From positions 3,607,754 through 3,671,753 of the forward strand of contig NZ_CP073100.1 in NCBI RefSeq assembly GCF_018137965.1: DNA of 64,000 bases, given 5' to 3'. The stretch is from Luteolibacter ambystomatis. Lineage in GTDB: Bacteria > Verrucomicrobiota > Verrucomicrobiia > Verrucomicrobiales > Akkermansiaceae. A program made the translations under genes and the position numbers. Shown piece after piece: positions 1-8,136 of the stretch (positions within the stretch are counted from its first letter, which is position 1; every line of letters starts with the position of its first letter). The notes beneath the pieces are model-generated. The model was not told where the DNA came from. It saw only the letters and a program-made list of their open reading frames with translations, and did not search any database.

Positions 1-1441
1 TCACGCCGGACTCTTCCTGAATGGCCTCCATCACCGCACTGGCGAGCTCCACCGTATTCGCAATGATGAGCACCTTTTCGTCACCCAGTTCCTTGAGCAG
101 CTTGCACACCCAGTTGACGGCGGCGACAAAGCCTTCCTTGCCCTTCAGCTTGACGAGATTCGGTTCACGACCGGGAAAACCACCGAGATGGGCGCGGGTA
201 TTGCGGAACATCACACGCCCCATCCCGAAGCCATCAAGCAGATCGGAGACGAGCTTTTCGCGCGCGCCATCCACGCCGCTGCGGAAGCGGGCGAGCGATT
301 GTTCCAGACGCTTGCGGCCTGCCACCAGCAAATCGAGTGAGGCACCGATGTCTTCTCCCGCATCGATGCGTTCGACAATGTCCGCGATTTCCTCGTAATG
401 CGCCGACTCTTTCTCAAAGCGCGCGAGATCCGAATATCGCTCCGGATCGAGAAGCTGGAGACGGGCGAAGTGGCCTTCCGGGCCGAGCTGCTGTGGCGTG
501 GCGGTGAGCAGCAGGAGTCCTTCGGTCTCCGCTGCGAGCGAGCGCACCATTTCGTAGGCGGCACCGGGTTCCTCCGGCGACCATTCGAGGTGATGGGCTT
601 CATCGACCACGAGCACGTCCCAACCGGCTTCGCGCGCTTGTCCGGTGCGGCGTTCGTCATTGGCGAGGAAATCGATGGAGGCGAGCACCCACTGGCTGTC
701 GAGGAATGGATTTCCTTCCGGGTCGCCTTCCTCGATCGCTTCGCAGCGGCTCTCATCGAAGATCTCGAATGAAAGCTGGAAGCGACGATGCAGTTCCACG
801 AACCACTGGTGAACCAAAGGCTCCGGGACCAGCACCAGCACGCGCGAAGCACGACCAGTAAGCAACAGGCGATGAATGATCAGACACGCCTCGATGGTCT
901 TGCCGAGACCCACTTCATCCGCGAGCAGCACGCGCGGCACGGGTCGGTTCGCCACCTCATCCGCGATGAAAAGCTGGTGTGGAATGAGATCCATGCGCGC
1001 ACCGGCCAGCCCGCGCACCGGCGAGCGGCGCATGTCGGCACGACGTCGCAAGGCTTCACCGCGCAAATCGAACGCGGCGACATCATCGAGCTTGCCGCCG
1101 AAGAGACGCTCCTCCGGCTTGCTGAAGCTGATCGAGTCGCAAAGCTCCGCTTCCGGCACATCCCCGGCTTCCGTCTCATGAATGCGCAGGCCGTTTTCCT
1201 CGCGCACACGCTCCACGGTCATCTCCGCACCGGTGTGGGTCTTGATGCGATCACCGGGCAGGAAGCGCACGCGGCGCAGCGGCGCCGAATCGAGCGCATA
1301 GCAACGTTGCTCGCCAGCGGCGGGAAAGACGATCTCCACGCGGCCATCGGCACCGCTGAGGATGATTCCGAGACCCAGTTCGGGCTCGCTGTCACTGGCC
1401 CAGCGCTGTCCGCGCACCCATGCGTTCTCTACGGCTACCAT
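1..1441 (-). CDS. rapA: RapA/HepA-type SNF2 ATPase (C-terminal part beyond window)
   Basis: This is a SNF2-family ATPase that, in the RapA family, binds RNA polymerase and helps recycle it. 480 codons are visible and the reading frame runs off the left edge, so about half of the usual ~950 residues is missing. The N-terminus (residues 8-65) closely follows the RapA N-terminal Tudor-like region, including GQRWASDSEPELGLG. The helicase core shows ADEVGLGKT at about 173-181 (Walker A) and VVDEAHH at about 278-284 (DEAH box). The ATG at 1441 is chosen because the RapA-like homology begins immediately after it. The plus-strand frames across this region are GC-driven shadows. RapA is best known from Gammaproteobacteria. 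Confidence 0.88.
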   Translation of the reverse strand, partial: MVAVENAWVRGQRWASDSEPELGLGIILSGADGRVEIVFPAAGEQRCYALDSAPLRRVRFLPGDRIKTHTGAEMTVERVREENGLRIHETEAGDVPEAELCDSISFSKPEERLFGGKLDDVAAFDLRGEALRRRADMRRSPVRGLAGARMDLIPHQLFIADEVANRPVPRVLLADEVGLGKTIEACLIIHRLLLTGRASRVLVLVPEPLVHQWFVELHRRFQLSFEIFDESRCEAIEEGDPEGNPFLDSQWVLASIDFLANDERRTGQAREAGWDVLVVDEAHHLEWSPEEPGAAYEMVRSLAAETEGLLLLTATPQQLGPEGHFARLQLLDPERYSDLARFEKESAHYEEIADIVERIDAGEDIGASLDLLVAGRKRLEQSLARFRSGVDGAREKLVSDLLDGFGMGRVMFRNTRAHLGGFPGREPNLVKLKGKEGFVAAVNWVCKLLKELGDEKVLIIANTVELASAVMEAIQEESGV

Positions 1442-1578
1442 GCGAAAATCGGGGGCGCGCAACCTAGTGCCCCCACCGGCCACCGCAAGCGTGGTTTTGT
1501 TGAAATCTCACTTCTCCATTTCCACGTCACTCCACCACAGGTGGAATCACGTAAGGACGCTCTTTCCTCTGGACACGC

Positions 1579-2076
1579 TCAGACTCCGGAAAACTCGTCC
1601 GCAGGCGGTGCGGCGGCGCGCTTTGCTTCCCGGCGTTCGAGGTAGCGGAGCATCAACCCGTAGCTGATGACTCCGATCGGCACCGCCAACAGCAGCGAGC
1701 CGAGCACCAGGGGCTTTCCTACGGTGAAGATCGTGGACCAGCGCAACAGTTCGCTGACCTTCGGATGGCCCGGCGGGAATTCATGAGGCGCGTGCAGGAG
1801 CCAGTAGCCGACGCGGTATTCCCACAGCAGCAGCCAGGGCGAGATCGGAATGGTCACGTCATGGAGCTGCACGGCGATGGCCGCGGCCACGACATTGCCG
1901 CGGAACAACCGTGAGGTTCCCATCGCAAGCAGGGTCTTGAAAAACAGGAAGGGCGTGAATCCCCAGAACATGCCAAGCCCCACGCCGAGCGCGATCGCGT
2001 GCGGGCGATCCTTGAGCAGGAAAAGGTGGGTCCATTTCTCATGGAGCCAGCGCCAGGCTTTGCGGAAGAAGGTCAT
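1579..2076 (-). CDS. DUF2062 membrane protein
   Basis: This 165-residue protein matches the DUF2062 pattern: a short basic amphipathic start, then GVGLGMFWGFTPF followed by hydrophobic helices and a cytoplasmic basic tail (LERREAKR). About three membrane segments are visible, at roughly residues 28-50, 58-86 and 115-142. DUF2062 proteins are small inner-membrane proteins of unknown biochemical role. It stands alone on the minus strand, 137 bp before the rapA-like start, so it may be read through into that gene. No catalytic residues are apparent. Confidence 0.8.
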   Translation of the reverse strand: MTFFRKAWRWLHEKWTHLFLLKDRPHAIALGVGLGMFWGFTPFLFFKTLLAMGTSRLFRGNVVAAAIAVQLHDVTIPISPWLLLWEYRVGYWLLHAPHEFPPGHPKVSELLRWSTIFTVGKPLVLGSLLLAVPIGVISYGLMLRYLERREAKRAAAPPADEFSGV

Positions 2077-2179
2077 GAACTGCCGGGACTATCGGGGGAT
2101 ATGACGCTGGATGCACGTTTCCTCGGAAGAAAAATCACGCTTCCCGTGAGGCACGGAGCCTTCATGCTGCCTGCGGACG

Positions 2180-2935
2180 ATGCCACCGTGGACCTACCTG
2201 CTGCTGTTTTTCGCCGGGCTGGCGGGTGGATTCATCGATGCGATCGCCGGTGGCGGCGGACTGATCACGGTCCCGGCCCTGCTCGCGGCAGGACTGCCAC
2301 CGGGAATCGCGCTGGGAACGAACAAGTTCCAATCGTCCTTCGGCACCTCGATGGCGGTGAGCCGATTTTTGAAAGCCGGTTTGCTGAAGATGGAGGGCAT
2401 GCGGATCGCGGTGGTGCTGGCTTTCGCGGCGAGCATGGCCGGGGCCTTCGCCGTGAGCGTGTTGGACAAGGATCTGCTGAAGCGGGTGATCCCGTGGATG
2501 CTGGCAGCGGTGGCGGTCTATACCGCAGTGAACCGTCGGTTCGGTTTGCAGCGCGGAGAGCGGAAGATGGCACCGATGGTTTTCGCCACGGTCTTCGGCC
2601 TCGCTTTGGGATTCTATGACGGCTTCTTCGGACCGGGCACCGGCTCGTTCTGGACCGTGGCACTGGTGACCCTGCTGGGCAGTGATCTGCGCGAGGCAAC
2701 CGGCTACACGAAAGCAGCGAACCTGGCGAGCAACGCTGGAGCGCTGGTGGTGTTTCTCGCCGGCGGTTCGGTACACTTCGCAGTGGGTGCGGTGATGATC
2801 GCGGGACAGCTTCTCGGCGCGAGGGCGGGTGCGAGCCTGGCGATCCGCCGTGGCGCGGGCGTGATCCGACCGGTCTTTCTCACGGTGGTGTTTGCGATGA
2901 CCGTGAAGCTGCTGTGGGATGCGTGGGGCCGGTAG
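2180..2935 (+). CDS. TauE/SafE-family membrane exporter
   Basis: This 251-residue integral membrane protein has the TauE/SafE (DUF81) layout of two related halves. The first half carries GLAGGFIDAIAGGGGLITVP and GTNKFQSSFGT near the start. The second half carries GFYDGFFGPGTGSFWT and TGYTKAANLASN. The family exports sulfite, sulfonates or other organic anions, but the substrate cannot be read from sequence. About eight hydrophobic helices can be seen. It ends 4 bp before the convergent stop of the DUF455 gene, with no gene pointing to a sulfur pathway beside it. Confidence 0.88.
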   Translation: MPPWTYLLLFFAGLAGGFIDAIAGGGGLITVPALLAAGLPPGIALGTNKFQSSFGTSMAVSRFLKAGLLKMEGMRIAVVLAFAASMAGAFAVSVLDKDLLKRVIPWMLAAVAVYTAVNRRFGLQRGERKMAPMVFATVFGLALGFYDGFFGPGTGSFWTVALVTLLGSDLREATGYTKAANLASNAGALVVFLAGGSVHFAVGAVMIAGQLLGARAGASLAIRRGAGVIRPVFLTVVFAMTVKLLWDAWGR

Positions 2936-2939
2936 GACG

Positions 2940-4898
2940 TTATGGTACCTGCTTGTCCCAGACGGCGATGAACTCCTTTGCCATGGAGGGATCGGTGAGC
3001 AAGGTCCGGCCCGGGATCATCCCATCGAATGTCTTTTTCCGCAGGATGCGGAAGCGTCCGTTGCCACGGAAGGCCTTGCGTTTCTGAAGCTCAAGGGCGA
3101 TCCGGCCCATGGTCATGCGGACGTTCACCTCCACCACCGGCCGCAAGGCCAGCGATCCATCTGCAAGCCGATGGATCATCGCGTCGATGCCAACCGGTCC
3201 GACATGGCCGGGCAAAAGCGCGGGCAGCTCGGCCGGAATGCGATTCTCATACCAATCCATCCCCTGCCCTGCGCCGAAGAAAAAAGCCGCACATTCCGGG
3301 TCCAGCATCGATCCCCATTTCCAGGCGACGCGGGTACCGGTGAAGCGCCCCGCGCTGTCATTCTCCATCACGGTCATGCCGACGAGGCGCACGCGGCCAT
3401 CCGCCTCCATTTCGTAGAGCGCGGAGAAATCAAGGACGCGCCGGAGCCACGGCTCGATGGCGATGGCACGGTGTTTTTCCAGCGCCTGGCGAATCCATGC
3501 GAAGGCCGCTTCATCCAGCCTGCCAGGATCGATGCGGAAATGTCCACGACCCGCACAGGAATAGGCGGCTTTCAACAAGGCGGAACGATCTCCGGCATGG
3601 ATGACGGCGGCTCTCTCGCGAACGATATCCAAATCGGTGGCGAGCCTGCCGCGTTGCCCGGAGGAAATGCCAAGCTGTTCTTCCAAACGCACCCCGAGCT
3701 CCTTCGAGAAGCAAACCGGCGGCAAACTTTCCCGCCACGCCCACGGCATGCTTGGCGCGATGTTGTCCGCCAGCCCCTCAAACAAGGCCGAAGCATCCGG
3801 CGACCACGCCCACGGGCGCATGCCACCCAGCTTCCGATCCTGAAGCGTGGACAAGTCTCCGCGCGAAACAATCTCCGGGATCTCCAAGCCTGCTGCTTTC
3901 AACGAAGCGAGGTGCGCTGCGGATGGCGGACGACGCATGACGGCGATGTCATCCTTCCGGCACCACGCGAGCGCGAGGATCTCCAGATCCTCGTCCAGCG
4001 CCACGGCGTGCTTGTTCGGATCGTAGCGAGTGCCACTCACGGCGGCCATCACGTGGGATTCCGCATCAGGATTGAACCACGCCAGCACCGGCGTGCGGCC
4101 GCGCGATTGGCCATAGACCTCCAGATGGCGGATGAAATCCTCATCGAGTCCGGCGAGCCGACGGCCTTCGGCATTGAATGGAGCGACCCCCTTCGCACGC
4201 GCGGCACTGAGTGGCAGCCGCTGCACCTGGCAGAAGGCCTCCCAATCGGTGGTACCATGCTGTTTCCAGTGACGGAACCATTTCACGCCGTGACCCACAT
4301 GGCCGATCTCGTCCTGGTAGATCTTTTCCAGCACCGCTGCGGTCGCATTGTCCCCGGCCTGACGGAACAATGCGGCGTAGTGCTTCGAGAAATCGAGATT
4401 GGCCTGTTCGAAGGTGAGATTGAGGCGTGTGACGAATTCCAGCGGCGACTCCACCGGAGCCACCAGCTTCCAAAAGAAATCGTTCAGCGGAAGCTCACCG
4501 AAGCCGATGCCGCATTCCCGCATCCGCCGCAAATACAGGAGCGTATGCATCTGCTCCTCGCGCATGGCCTCATACACGCCCGCGCGATATTCCTTCGGCG
4601 CATCGGGAAACTTGAGCAGCACCAGCGCCATCAACTCCGCGGCGAGCAACTCGTGATTCGCGAGGAAGTGCAGCAGCCTGCCGCGCTCGCGGTCATCATC
4701 CAGCCGGTGGGTGCCGGGGAAATCGACCTTCACCCCCTTCTCTCCAAGCCGCAACTCGGCCGGTCGGCCGGGGCCGGAGCCGGGTACGGCGATGGCCTTG
4801 CCCGGCTGATCGTCACGGATGTCCTTGGGGACAAGCAGAAGCTTCTCCTCCAAGGTGGACGCAAACAGCACCCGCTCCGCCGCTTCACGCATCTGCAT
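2940..4898 (-). CDS. DUF455 ferritin-like domain fused to an ATP-grasp-like domain
   Basis: The N-terminal ~250 residues match DUF455, a ferritin-like four-helix family. Likely di-metal ligands lie in HELLAAELMAL, in EAMREEQMH and in DEIGHVGHGVKW. The C-terminal ~350 residues look ATP-grasp-like: a lysine strand (LLKAAYSCAGRGHF), a glutamate strand (AIEPWLRRVLDFS) and a closing VVEVNVRMTMGR with the E-x-N pattern typical of ATP-grasp metal ligands. The join suggests a ligase coupled to a di-iron oxygenase-like or scaffold domain, which is inference. Start choice is open: a GTG at 4934 and ATGs at 4898 and 4892 are in frame, and 4898 is used because the DUF455-like region begins just after it. 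The upstream small lipoprotein gene ends 53 bp away. Confidence 0.65.
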   Translation of the reverse strand: MQMREAAERVLFASTLEEKLLLVPKDIRDDQPGKAIAVPGSGPGRPAELRLGEKGVKVDFPGTHRLDDDRERGRLLHFLANHELLAAELMALVLLKFPDAPKEYRAGVYEAMREEQMHTLLYLRRMRECGIGFGELPLNDFFWKLVAPVESPLEFVTRLNLTFEQANLDFSKHYAALFRQAGDNATAAVLEKIYQDEIGHVGHGVKWFRHWKQHGTTDWEAFCQVQRLPLSAARAKGVAPFNAEGRRLAGLDEDFIRHLEVYGQSRGRTPVLAWFNPDAESHVMAAVSGTRYDPNKHAVALDEDLEILALAWCRKDDIAVMRRPPSAAHLASLKAAGLEIPEIVSRGDLSTLQDRKLGGMRPWAWSPDASALFEGLADNIAPSMPWAWRESLPPVCFSKELGVRLEEQLGISSGQRGRLATDLDIVRERAAVIHAGDRSALLKAAYSCAGRGHFRIDPGRLDEAAFAWIRQALEKHRAIAIEPWLRRVLDFSALYEMEADGRVRLVGMTVMENDSAGRFTGTRVAWKWGSMLDPECAAFFFGAGQGMDWYENRIPAELPALLPGHVGPVGIDAMIHRLADGSLALRPVVEVNVRMTMGRIALELQKRKAFRGNGRFRILRKKTFDGMIPGRTLLTDPSMAKEFIAVWDKQVP

Positions 4899-4951
4899 GA
4901 CGCGGCGATCATGACCACTGTCCGGCCCTTGCACATCCCCAAATCAAATCC

Positions 4952-5194
4952 TCACCAGTGGCGGTGATGACCACGATAGTAGTAGGGGCGCGGACCCCAA
5001 TACGGATTTCCGTAGTAGTACTTCGGCCGGTTATTCTGGCCGATGGCGTAACCCGCGACTCCGGCGACAGCAGCGGCGGCGAGGGGGTCCACCGACTGGC
5101 GGGGATAACCGTAGGCATCGTAGGTCGTCGTGCATGAGGTGGCCGTCATGGCGACCAACCCGGCGGCGATCACTTTGATGAGAGTGCTCTTCAT
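4952..5194 (-). CDS. small Tyr/Gly-rich lipoprotein, copy 1
   Basis: This protein of 80 residues has a lipoprotein signal (MKSTLIKVIAAGLVAMTATS then Cys), then a conserved block DPLAAAAVAGVAGYAIG and a Tyr/Pro/His-rich tail (YYYGNPYWGPRPYYYRGH). The start at 5194 is preferred over an upstream in-frame start at 5239 because it places the signal peptide at the very N-terminus. The function is unknown. The A/G-rich block resembles glycine-zipper segments of small envelope proteins. It is a tandem paralogue of the gene at 5304-5597, so a local duplication is clear. Confidence 0.7.
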   Translation of the reverse strand: MKSTLIKVIAAGLVAMTATSCTTTYDAYGYPRQSVDPLAAAAVAGVAGYAIGQNNRPKYYYGNPYWGPRPYYYRGHHRHW

Positions 5195-5253
5195 GGGAAT
5201 ATTCGATTCACCCTTTTGACGGGCGACGTCCGGATTCATTCATCCGGAAAAGC

Positions 5254-5288
5254 AAAAAGCCGCCGGGAAAGTCTCCCGAGCGGCTTTT
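5254..5288 (-). terminator. intrinsic terminator between the two lipoprotein paralogues
   Basis: An inverted repeat AAAAGCCGC / GCGGCTTTT (5255-5263 and 5280-5288) is extended by CGGGA / TCCCG. It lies directly after the stop of the minus-strand gene at 5304, and the T-run on that strand follows the stem. It can act in either direction. Confidence 0.8.
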
Positions 5289-5303
5289 CCAACCTGGAGC
5301 CAA

Positions 5304-5597
5304 TCAGCGCCAGTATCCGCGGTGGCGGAAGGCATTCGCACGATACGGATTGATCGGGCGGGCGTAGCCGCGTCCCCAGTAATTGCGGTAGTACGGGCGA
5401 TAGTAGGGCCCGCCGTAGTAATACTTCGGCCGGTTGTTGTGGCCGATCGCGTAACCGGCGACACCGGCCACCGCCGCAGCGGCAAGCGGGTCAACGGACT
5501 CGCGGGGATTTCCGTACGCATCATAGCTGGTGGTACAGGAAACCGCCGTAAAGCCGACCAACGCCGTCGCAATGACTTTGAGAAGGAACGATTTCAT
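5304..5597 (-). CDS. small Tyr/Gly-rich lipoprotein, copy 2
   Basis: This 97-residue paralogue of the next gene has a lipoprotein signal (MKSFLLKVIATALVGFTAVS then Cys). The same motif chain follows: TYDAYG-like start, ESVDPLAAAAVAGVAGYAIG, then NNRPKYYYG. The tail is rich in Tyr, Arg and Asn. The start at 5597 fits the signal peptide better than an in-frame start 81 bp upstream. A terminator follows the stop, so the two copies are probably transcribed separately. The tails diverge (PYYRNYWGRGYAR versus HRHW), while the Cys-proximal and A/G-rich parts are nearly identical. Function unknown; probably an outer-membrane-anchored envelope protein. Confidence 0.72.
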   Translation of the reverse strand: MKSFLLKVIATALVGFTAVSCTTSYDAYGNPRESVDPLAAAAVAGVAGYAIGHNNRPKYYYGGPYYRPYYRNYWGRGYARPINPYRANAFRHRGYWR

Positions 5598-5787
5598 GGA
5601 TTTCCGGAGGTTGTTCTGACTCCTTGTCTCCCTTCTCGCAGATACCATTCCGAATGATCGAATCTCCACCCAACTCACTCACGATGAGAGAAAAACACCC
5701 TCTCGCCACTACACTCAAGCTGTTGTAGTGCCCAGCTTTCCCCGCAATTCGCATGGGCATTCCGCGCAACCCGTGCAATTCGCCCGA

Positions 5788-6870
5788 TCAGACCTTGGTT
5801 TTCTCCAAGAACAGTGTGAACTCCTGCCGGTTGTAGGTCAGGTGCGTGGTTGCGAATAACGACAAACCCACCGCCTTCGCCCGCGTGGTCACCGCTTGAT
5901 GAAGTTCGCTGGCGGCCTCCACGCTGCTGGCATCCGAGGTCTTCAGGGTGAAGACCACCAAACCGCCCTTCCGAAGGTGGCTGGAGAGACGGATGATGTA
6001 GCCGATGGACTCGAGCGCGCTGCCGTTGAGATCGGACAGAAAGGCATCGTAGTTCTCGCCTTGAGGCGGCTGGAACGTGGCCACGTCCGCACGCAAGAAG
6101 GTCAGGCCGGAGGTCTTGTCGAGCCGGGCATCGAGCGGAGCCCGATCCACGGCAGTGACGCGATAGCCGCGTTTCAAAAGTTCCGAAGTCATGCCGCCCG
6201 GGCTGGCACCGAGCTCCAGCCAGTGGCTGCCGGTCATGGGCAGCGGACGATGGAGGCGGAGATAGTGGAGGGCCTCGGCGATCTTCGCGCCAGCACGGCT
6301 GATGGTTCCGGGAGCGTTCTGGCTGATGTAGCGGGTACCTCCGGGGTGGAAGCCATTGCTGTCCCGCAGGCTTTGCACGCCGCAGAAGAGGCCTTCCGGC
6401 CCAACCAGGCAGAATAACGTAAGCGCGGCCGGGTCCTGTTCCTCGACCTCGATTTTTCCCACGTTCGGGAAAAGCTGGAGGGTGCGCCCCCGGAGGTTCG
6501 AGGCGAGGGTTTTGTAGTATTTGTTCGGTGAGCTGGGATCGAGCTGGCCCACCAGAATCGCTTGCAGCGGCAGATGGCCGAATTTCCGGAACATCGCCTG
6601 CGCCGCCTTTTCGATGAAGCCTTCCGTTTTCTGCGGGTTGCACGGCCAACTGTGATGCACGGGCAGGTTCCAGCGGATGAATTGGGCGGCGTCCGAGGCG
6701 CGGATGGCCTGGAAGTCTGTTCCTTTCAGAAGGTGATATTCGCTCCCAAGTGGTGTGGAAGCGGTCGCACCAGTCCGCTGGATCACCTCCTCCACCAGTT
6801 CCCCGAAGACCTCGGAGACACGGATCAACCAACCGGAAACAGGCGGAAAAGCGGGCAACGGAGCGGACAT
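5788..6870 (-). CDS. FtsJ/RlmM-like 2'-O-ribose RNA methyltransferase
   Basis: This 360-residue SAM-dependent methyltransferase has a THUMP-like or otherwise divergent N-terminal half and a Rossmann C-terminal half. The SAM motif is LELGASPGGMT at 218-228. The K-D-K-E tetrad of FtsJ-type 2'-O-methyltransferases can be placed at K196 (SRAGAKI), D280 (LSDLNG), K310 (FTLKTSD) and E350 (RQEFTLF). The N-terminal extension and the GASPGGMT motif resemble RlmM, which methylates C2498 of 23S rRNA. The exact target is inferred. The ATG at 6870 gives the natural N-terminus. It diverges from the RRM gene, with 105 bp between them. Confidence 0.72.
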   Translation of the reverse strand: MSAPLPAFPPVSGWLIRVSEVFGELVEEVIQRTGATASTPLGSEYHLLKGTDFQAIRASDAAQFIRWNLPVHHSWPCNPQKTEGFIEKAAQAMFRKFGHLPLQAILVGQLDPSSPNKYYKTLASNLRGRTLQLFPNVGKIEVEEQDPAALTLFCLVGPEGLFCGVQSLRDSNGFHPGGTRYISQNAPGTISRAGAKIAEALHYLRLHRPLPMTGSHWLELGASPGGMTSELLKRGYRVTAVDRAPLDARLDKTSGLTFLRADVATFQPPQGENYDAFLSDLNGSALESIGYIIRLSSHLRKGGLVVFTLKTSDASSVEAASELHQAVTTRAKAVGLSLFATTHLTYNRQEFTLFLEKTKV

Positions 6871-6975
6871 GATGTGGAGCGGGGCGCGACCGTGTCAGGA
6901 AACCGCCGCCCCGCCAAGAATCCATGCTCGTTTCCGGGAAGGTTCCCGCCTACAGTGCCGCTCCACCGGAACTCC

Positions 6976-7338
6976 ATGATCATCCTGATCCGCAATCTCG
7001 ACCGCGCCACCGACCGCATCCAGCTCCACGCCGTGCTCCGCAAGTTCGGCAAGGTGACCTCTCTCGATCTCGTGATGGATGAGGAGACCGGCCGTTCGAA
7101 AGGCTTCGCCTTCGCCAACATGGCCACCGCCAAGGACGCCGTGAACGCGATCCGGGAGATGGACGGCATGCAGCTCGGCGCGAACATCCTGCGGGTGAAG
7201 AAAGCCGCCGCGTCCTCCGTGAAGAAAGGCAAGGCCAACCAGCCGGAGGAAGAAGAAGCTCCGCAGCGCCCATCATTCCGTCCGCGTGGTGGATCGCGAT
7301 CCGGTCCACGCTCCAGCCCGCCACGCAAGCGCCGCTGA
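6976..7338 (+). CDS. RRM-domain RNA-binding protein
   Basis: This 120-residue protein has one RNA recognition motif, residues 1-78, and a basic, disordered tail. RNP2 is ILIRNL (3-8) and RNP1 is KGFAFANM in the third strand, both close to consensus. The tail is rich in Arg, Ser, Pro and Gly (RPRGGSRSGPRSSPPRKRR), as in bacterial single-RRM proteins such as cyanobacterial Rbp. These bind RNA, often under cold stress. The ATG at 6976 is chosen because RNP2 follows directly; a longer in-frame extension upstream overlaps the divergent methyltransferase gene. It ends 2 bp before the glycosylase start, so the two are probably cotranscribed. Confidence 0.85.
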   Translation: MIILIRNLDRATDRIQLHAVLRKFGKVTSLDLVMDEETGRSKGFAFANMATAKDAVNAIREMDGMQLGANILRVKKAAASSVKKGKANQPEEEEAPQRPSFRPRGGSRSGPRSSPPRKRR

Positions 7339-7340
7339 GC

Positions 7341-7970
7341 ATGCCCCCGGATCATTCCAAGGCGGTGGCGCGCTTGAAAAAGGCGTGCCCGACGATGAAG
7401 GGACTCATTGACCGGGTGGGTCCGTGCGCGATGGAATACGAAACCAAGCGCACGCCCTTCCAATCTCTGGTCAGCGCGGTGGCGCACCAGCAACTCCACG
7501 GCAAGGCCGCACAAACGATCCTCGGCCGCTACCGCAATCTATTTCCCGGCGGGCGCGATCCGGGGCCGAAGACGCTCGCCAACGTGAGCGACGATGACCT
7601 TCGAGGCGTGGGGTTCTCGCGCTCGAAAACCGCGGCGCTGCGGGATCTGGCGGAGAAAGCCATTTCCGGCGTAGTGCCGGGACGAAAGGAAATCGAAACA
7701 CTGTCCGATGAGGAGATCATCGCTCGGCTGACACAGGTGCGAGGGATCGGGAAATGGACCGTGGAGATGCTTCTGATCTTCACGCTCGGCCGTGGCGATG
7801 TCTGGCCTGTGGATGACTACGGAGTCCGCAGCGGCTATCAATGGGCCTACGGTCTGGACGCGATGCCGAAGCCTAAGGTGCTGGAAGAGTTAGGCGAGAA
7901 GTTCCGCCCGCATCGGTCGCACGCCGCGTGGTACCTGTGGCGTGCGACGGAGCTGGCGAAGGTGAAGTAA
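7341..7970 (+). CDS. HhH-GPD DNA-3-methyladenine glycosylase (AlkA-like)
   Basis: This 209-residue base-excision enzyme removes alkylated purines in the AlkA/Mag family. The helix-hairpin-helix is LTQVRGIGKWTVEMLL (about 130-145). The catalytic Asp is in WPVDDYGVRSG, probably D159. FQSLVSAVAHQQLHGKAA (about 40-57) is the family's N-terminal interface helix. The length matches the short single-domain group lacking AlkA's N-terminal TBP-like domain. It starts 2 bp after the RRM gene. A REP-like element begins 17 bp after its stop. Confidence 0.88.
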   Translation: MPPDHSKAVARLKKACPTMKGLIDRVGPCAMEYETKRTPFQSLVSAVAHQQLHGKAAQTILGRYRNLFPGGRDPGPKTLANVSDDDLRGVGFSRSKTAALRDLAEKAISGVVPGRKEIETLSDEEIIARLTQVRGIGKWTVEMLLIFTLGRGDVWPVDDYGVRSGYQWAYGLDAMPKPKVLEELGEKFRPHRSHAAWYLWRATELAKVK

Positions 7971-7986
7971 AACTGGTCTCTGCAGG

Positions 7987-8122
7987 GTAGCTGAAGTCGT
8001 GAGACTCAGGTTGGGTAAAGTTCCGGAGTGCCTCGCATGTCGGTTTTCTCCCGACCTATCCAAAGCGAAGCATCGGGATGAGGTCGTATTCACCCAGCCC
8101 GAAGTCTTACGACTCCGGCTAC
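7987..8122. repeat. REPIN-like element A (inverted pair of small hairpins)
   Basis: Two related arms, 7987-8018 and 8090-8122, face each other. Read outward-in, each begins GTAGC and folds into a stem with a GTGA or GTAA loop: the right arm gives CCGGAGTC-GTAA-GACTTCGG and the left arm gives a bulged CTGAAGTC-GTGA-GACTCAG. The ~70 bp between them differ from the other copies. The element fills the space between two convergent genes. The GTAG foot plus hairpin matches the REP pattern recognised by RAYT transposases. Confidence 0.8.
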
Positions 8123-8136
8123 GATCCACTTTCAAA

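Noticed and set aside
788..1667. Plus-strand frames in the first 1.7 kb
   Set aside because: The minus strand carries unmistakable RapA motifs (Walker A, DEAH). The plus frames are shadows.
2919..4967. A 682-codon plus-strand frame opposite the DUF455 gene
   Set aside because: The opposite strand has clear DUF455 motifs. This frame shows none, and its composition (His/Arg/Pro-rich) is typical of an antisense shadow.
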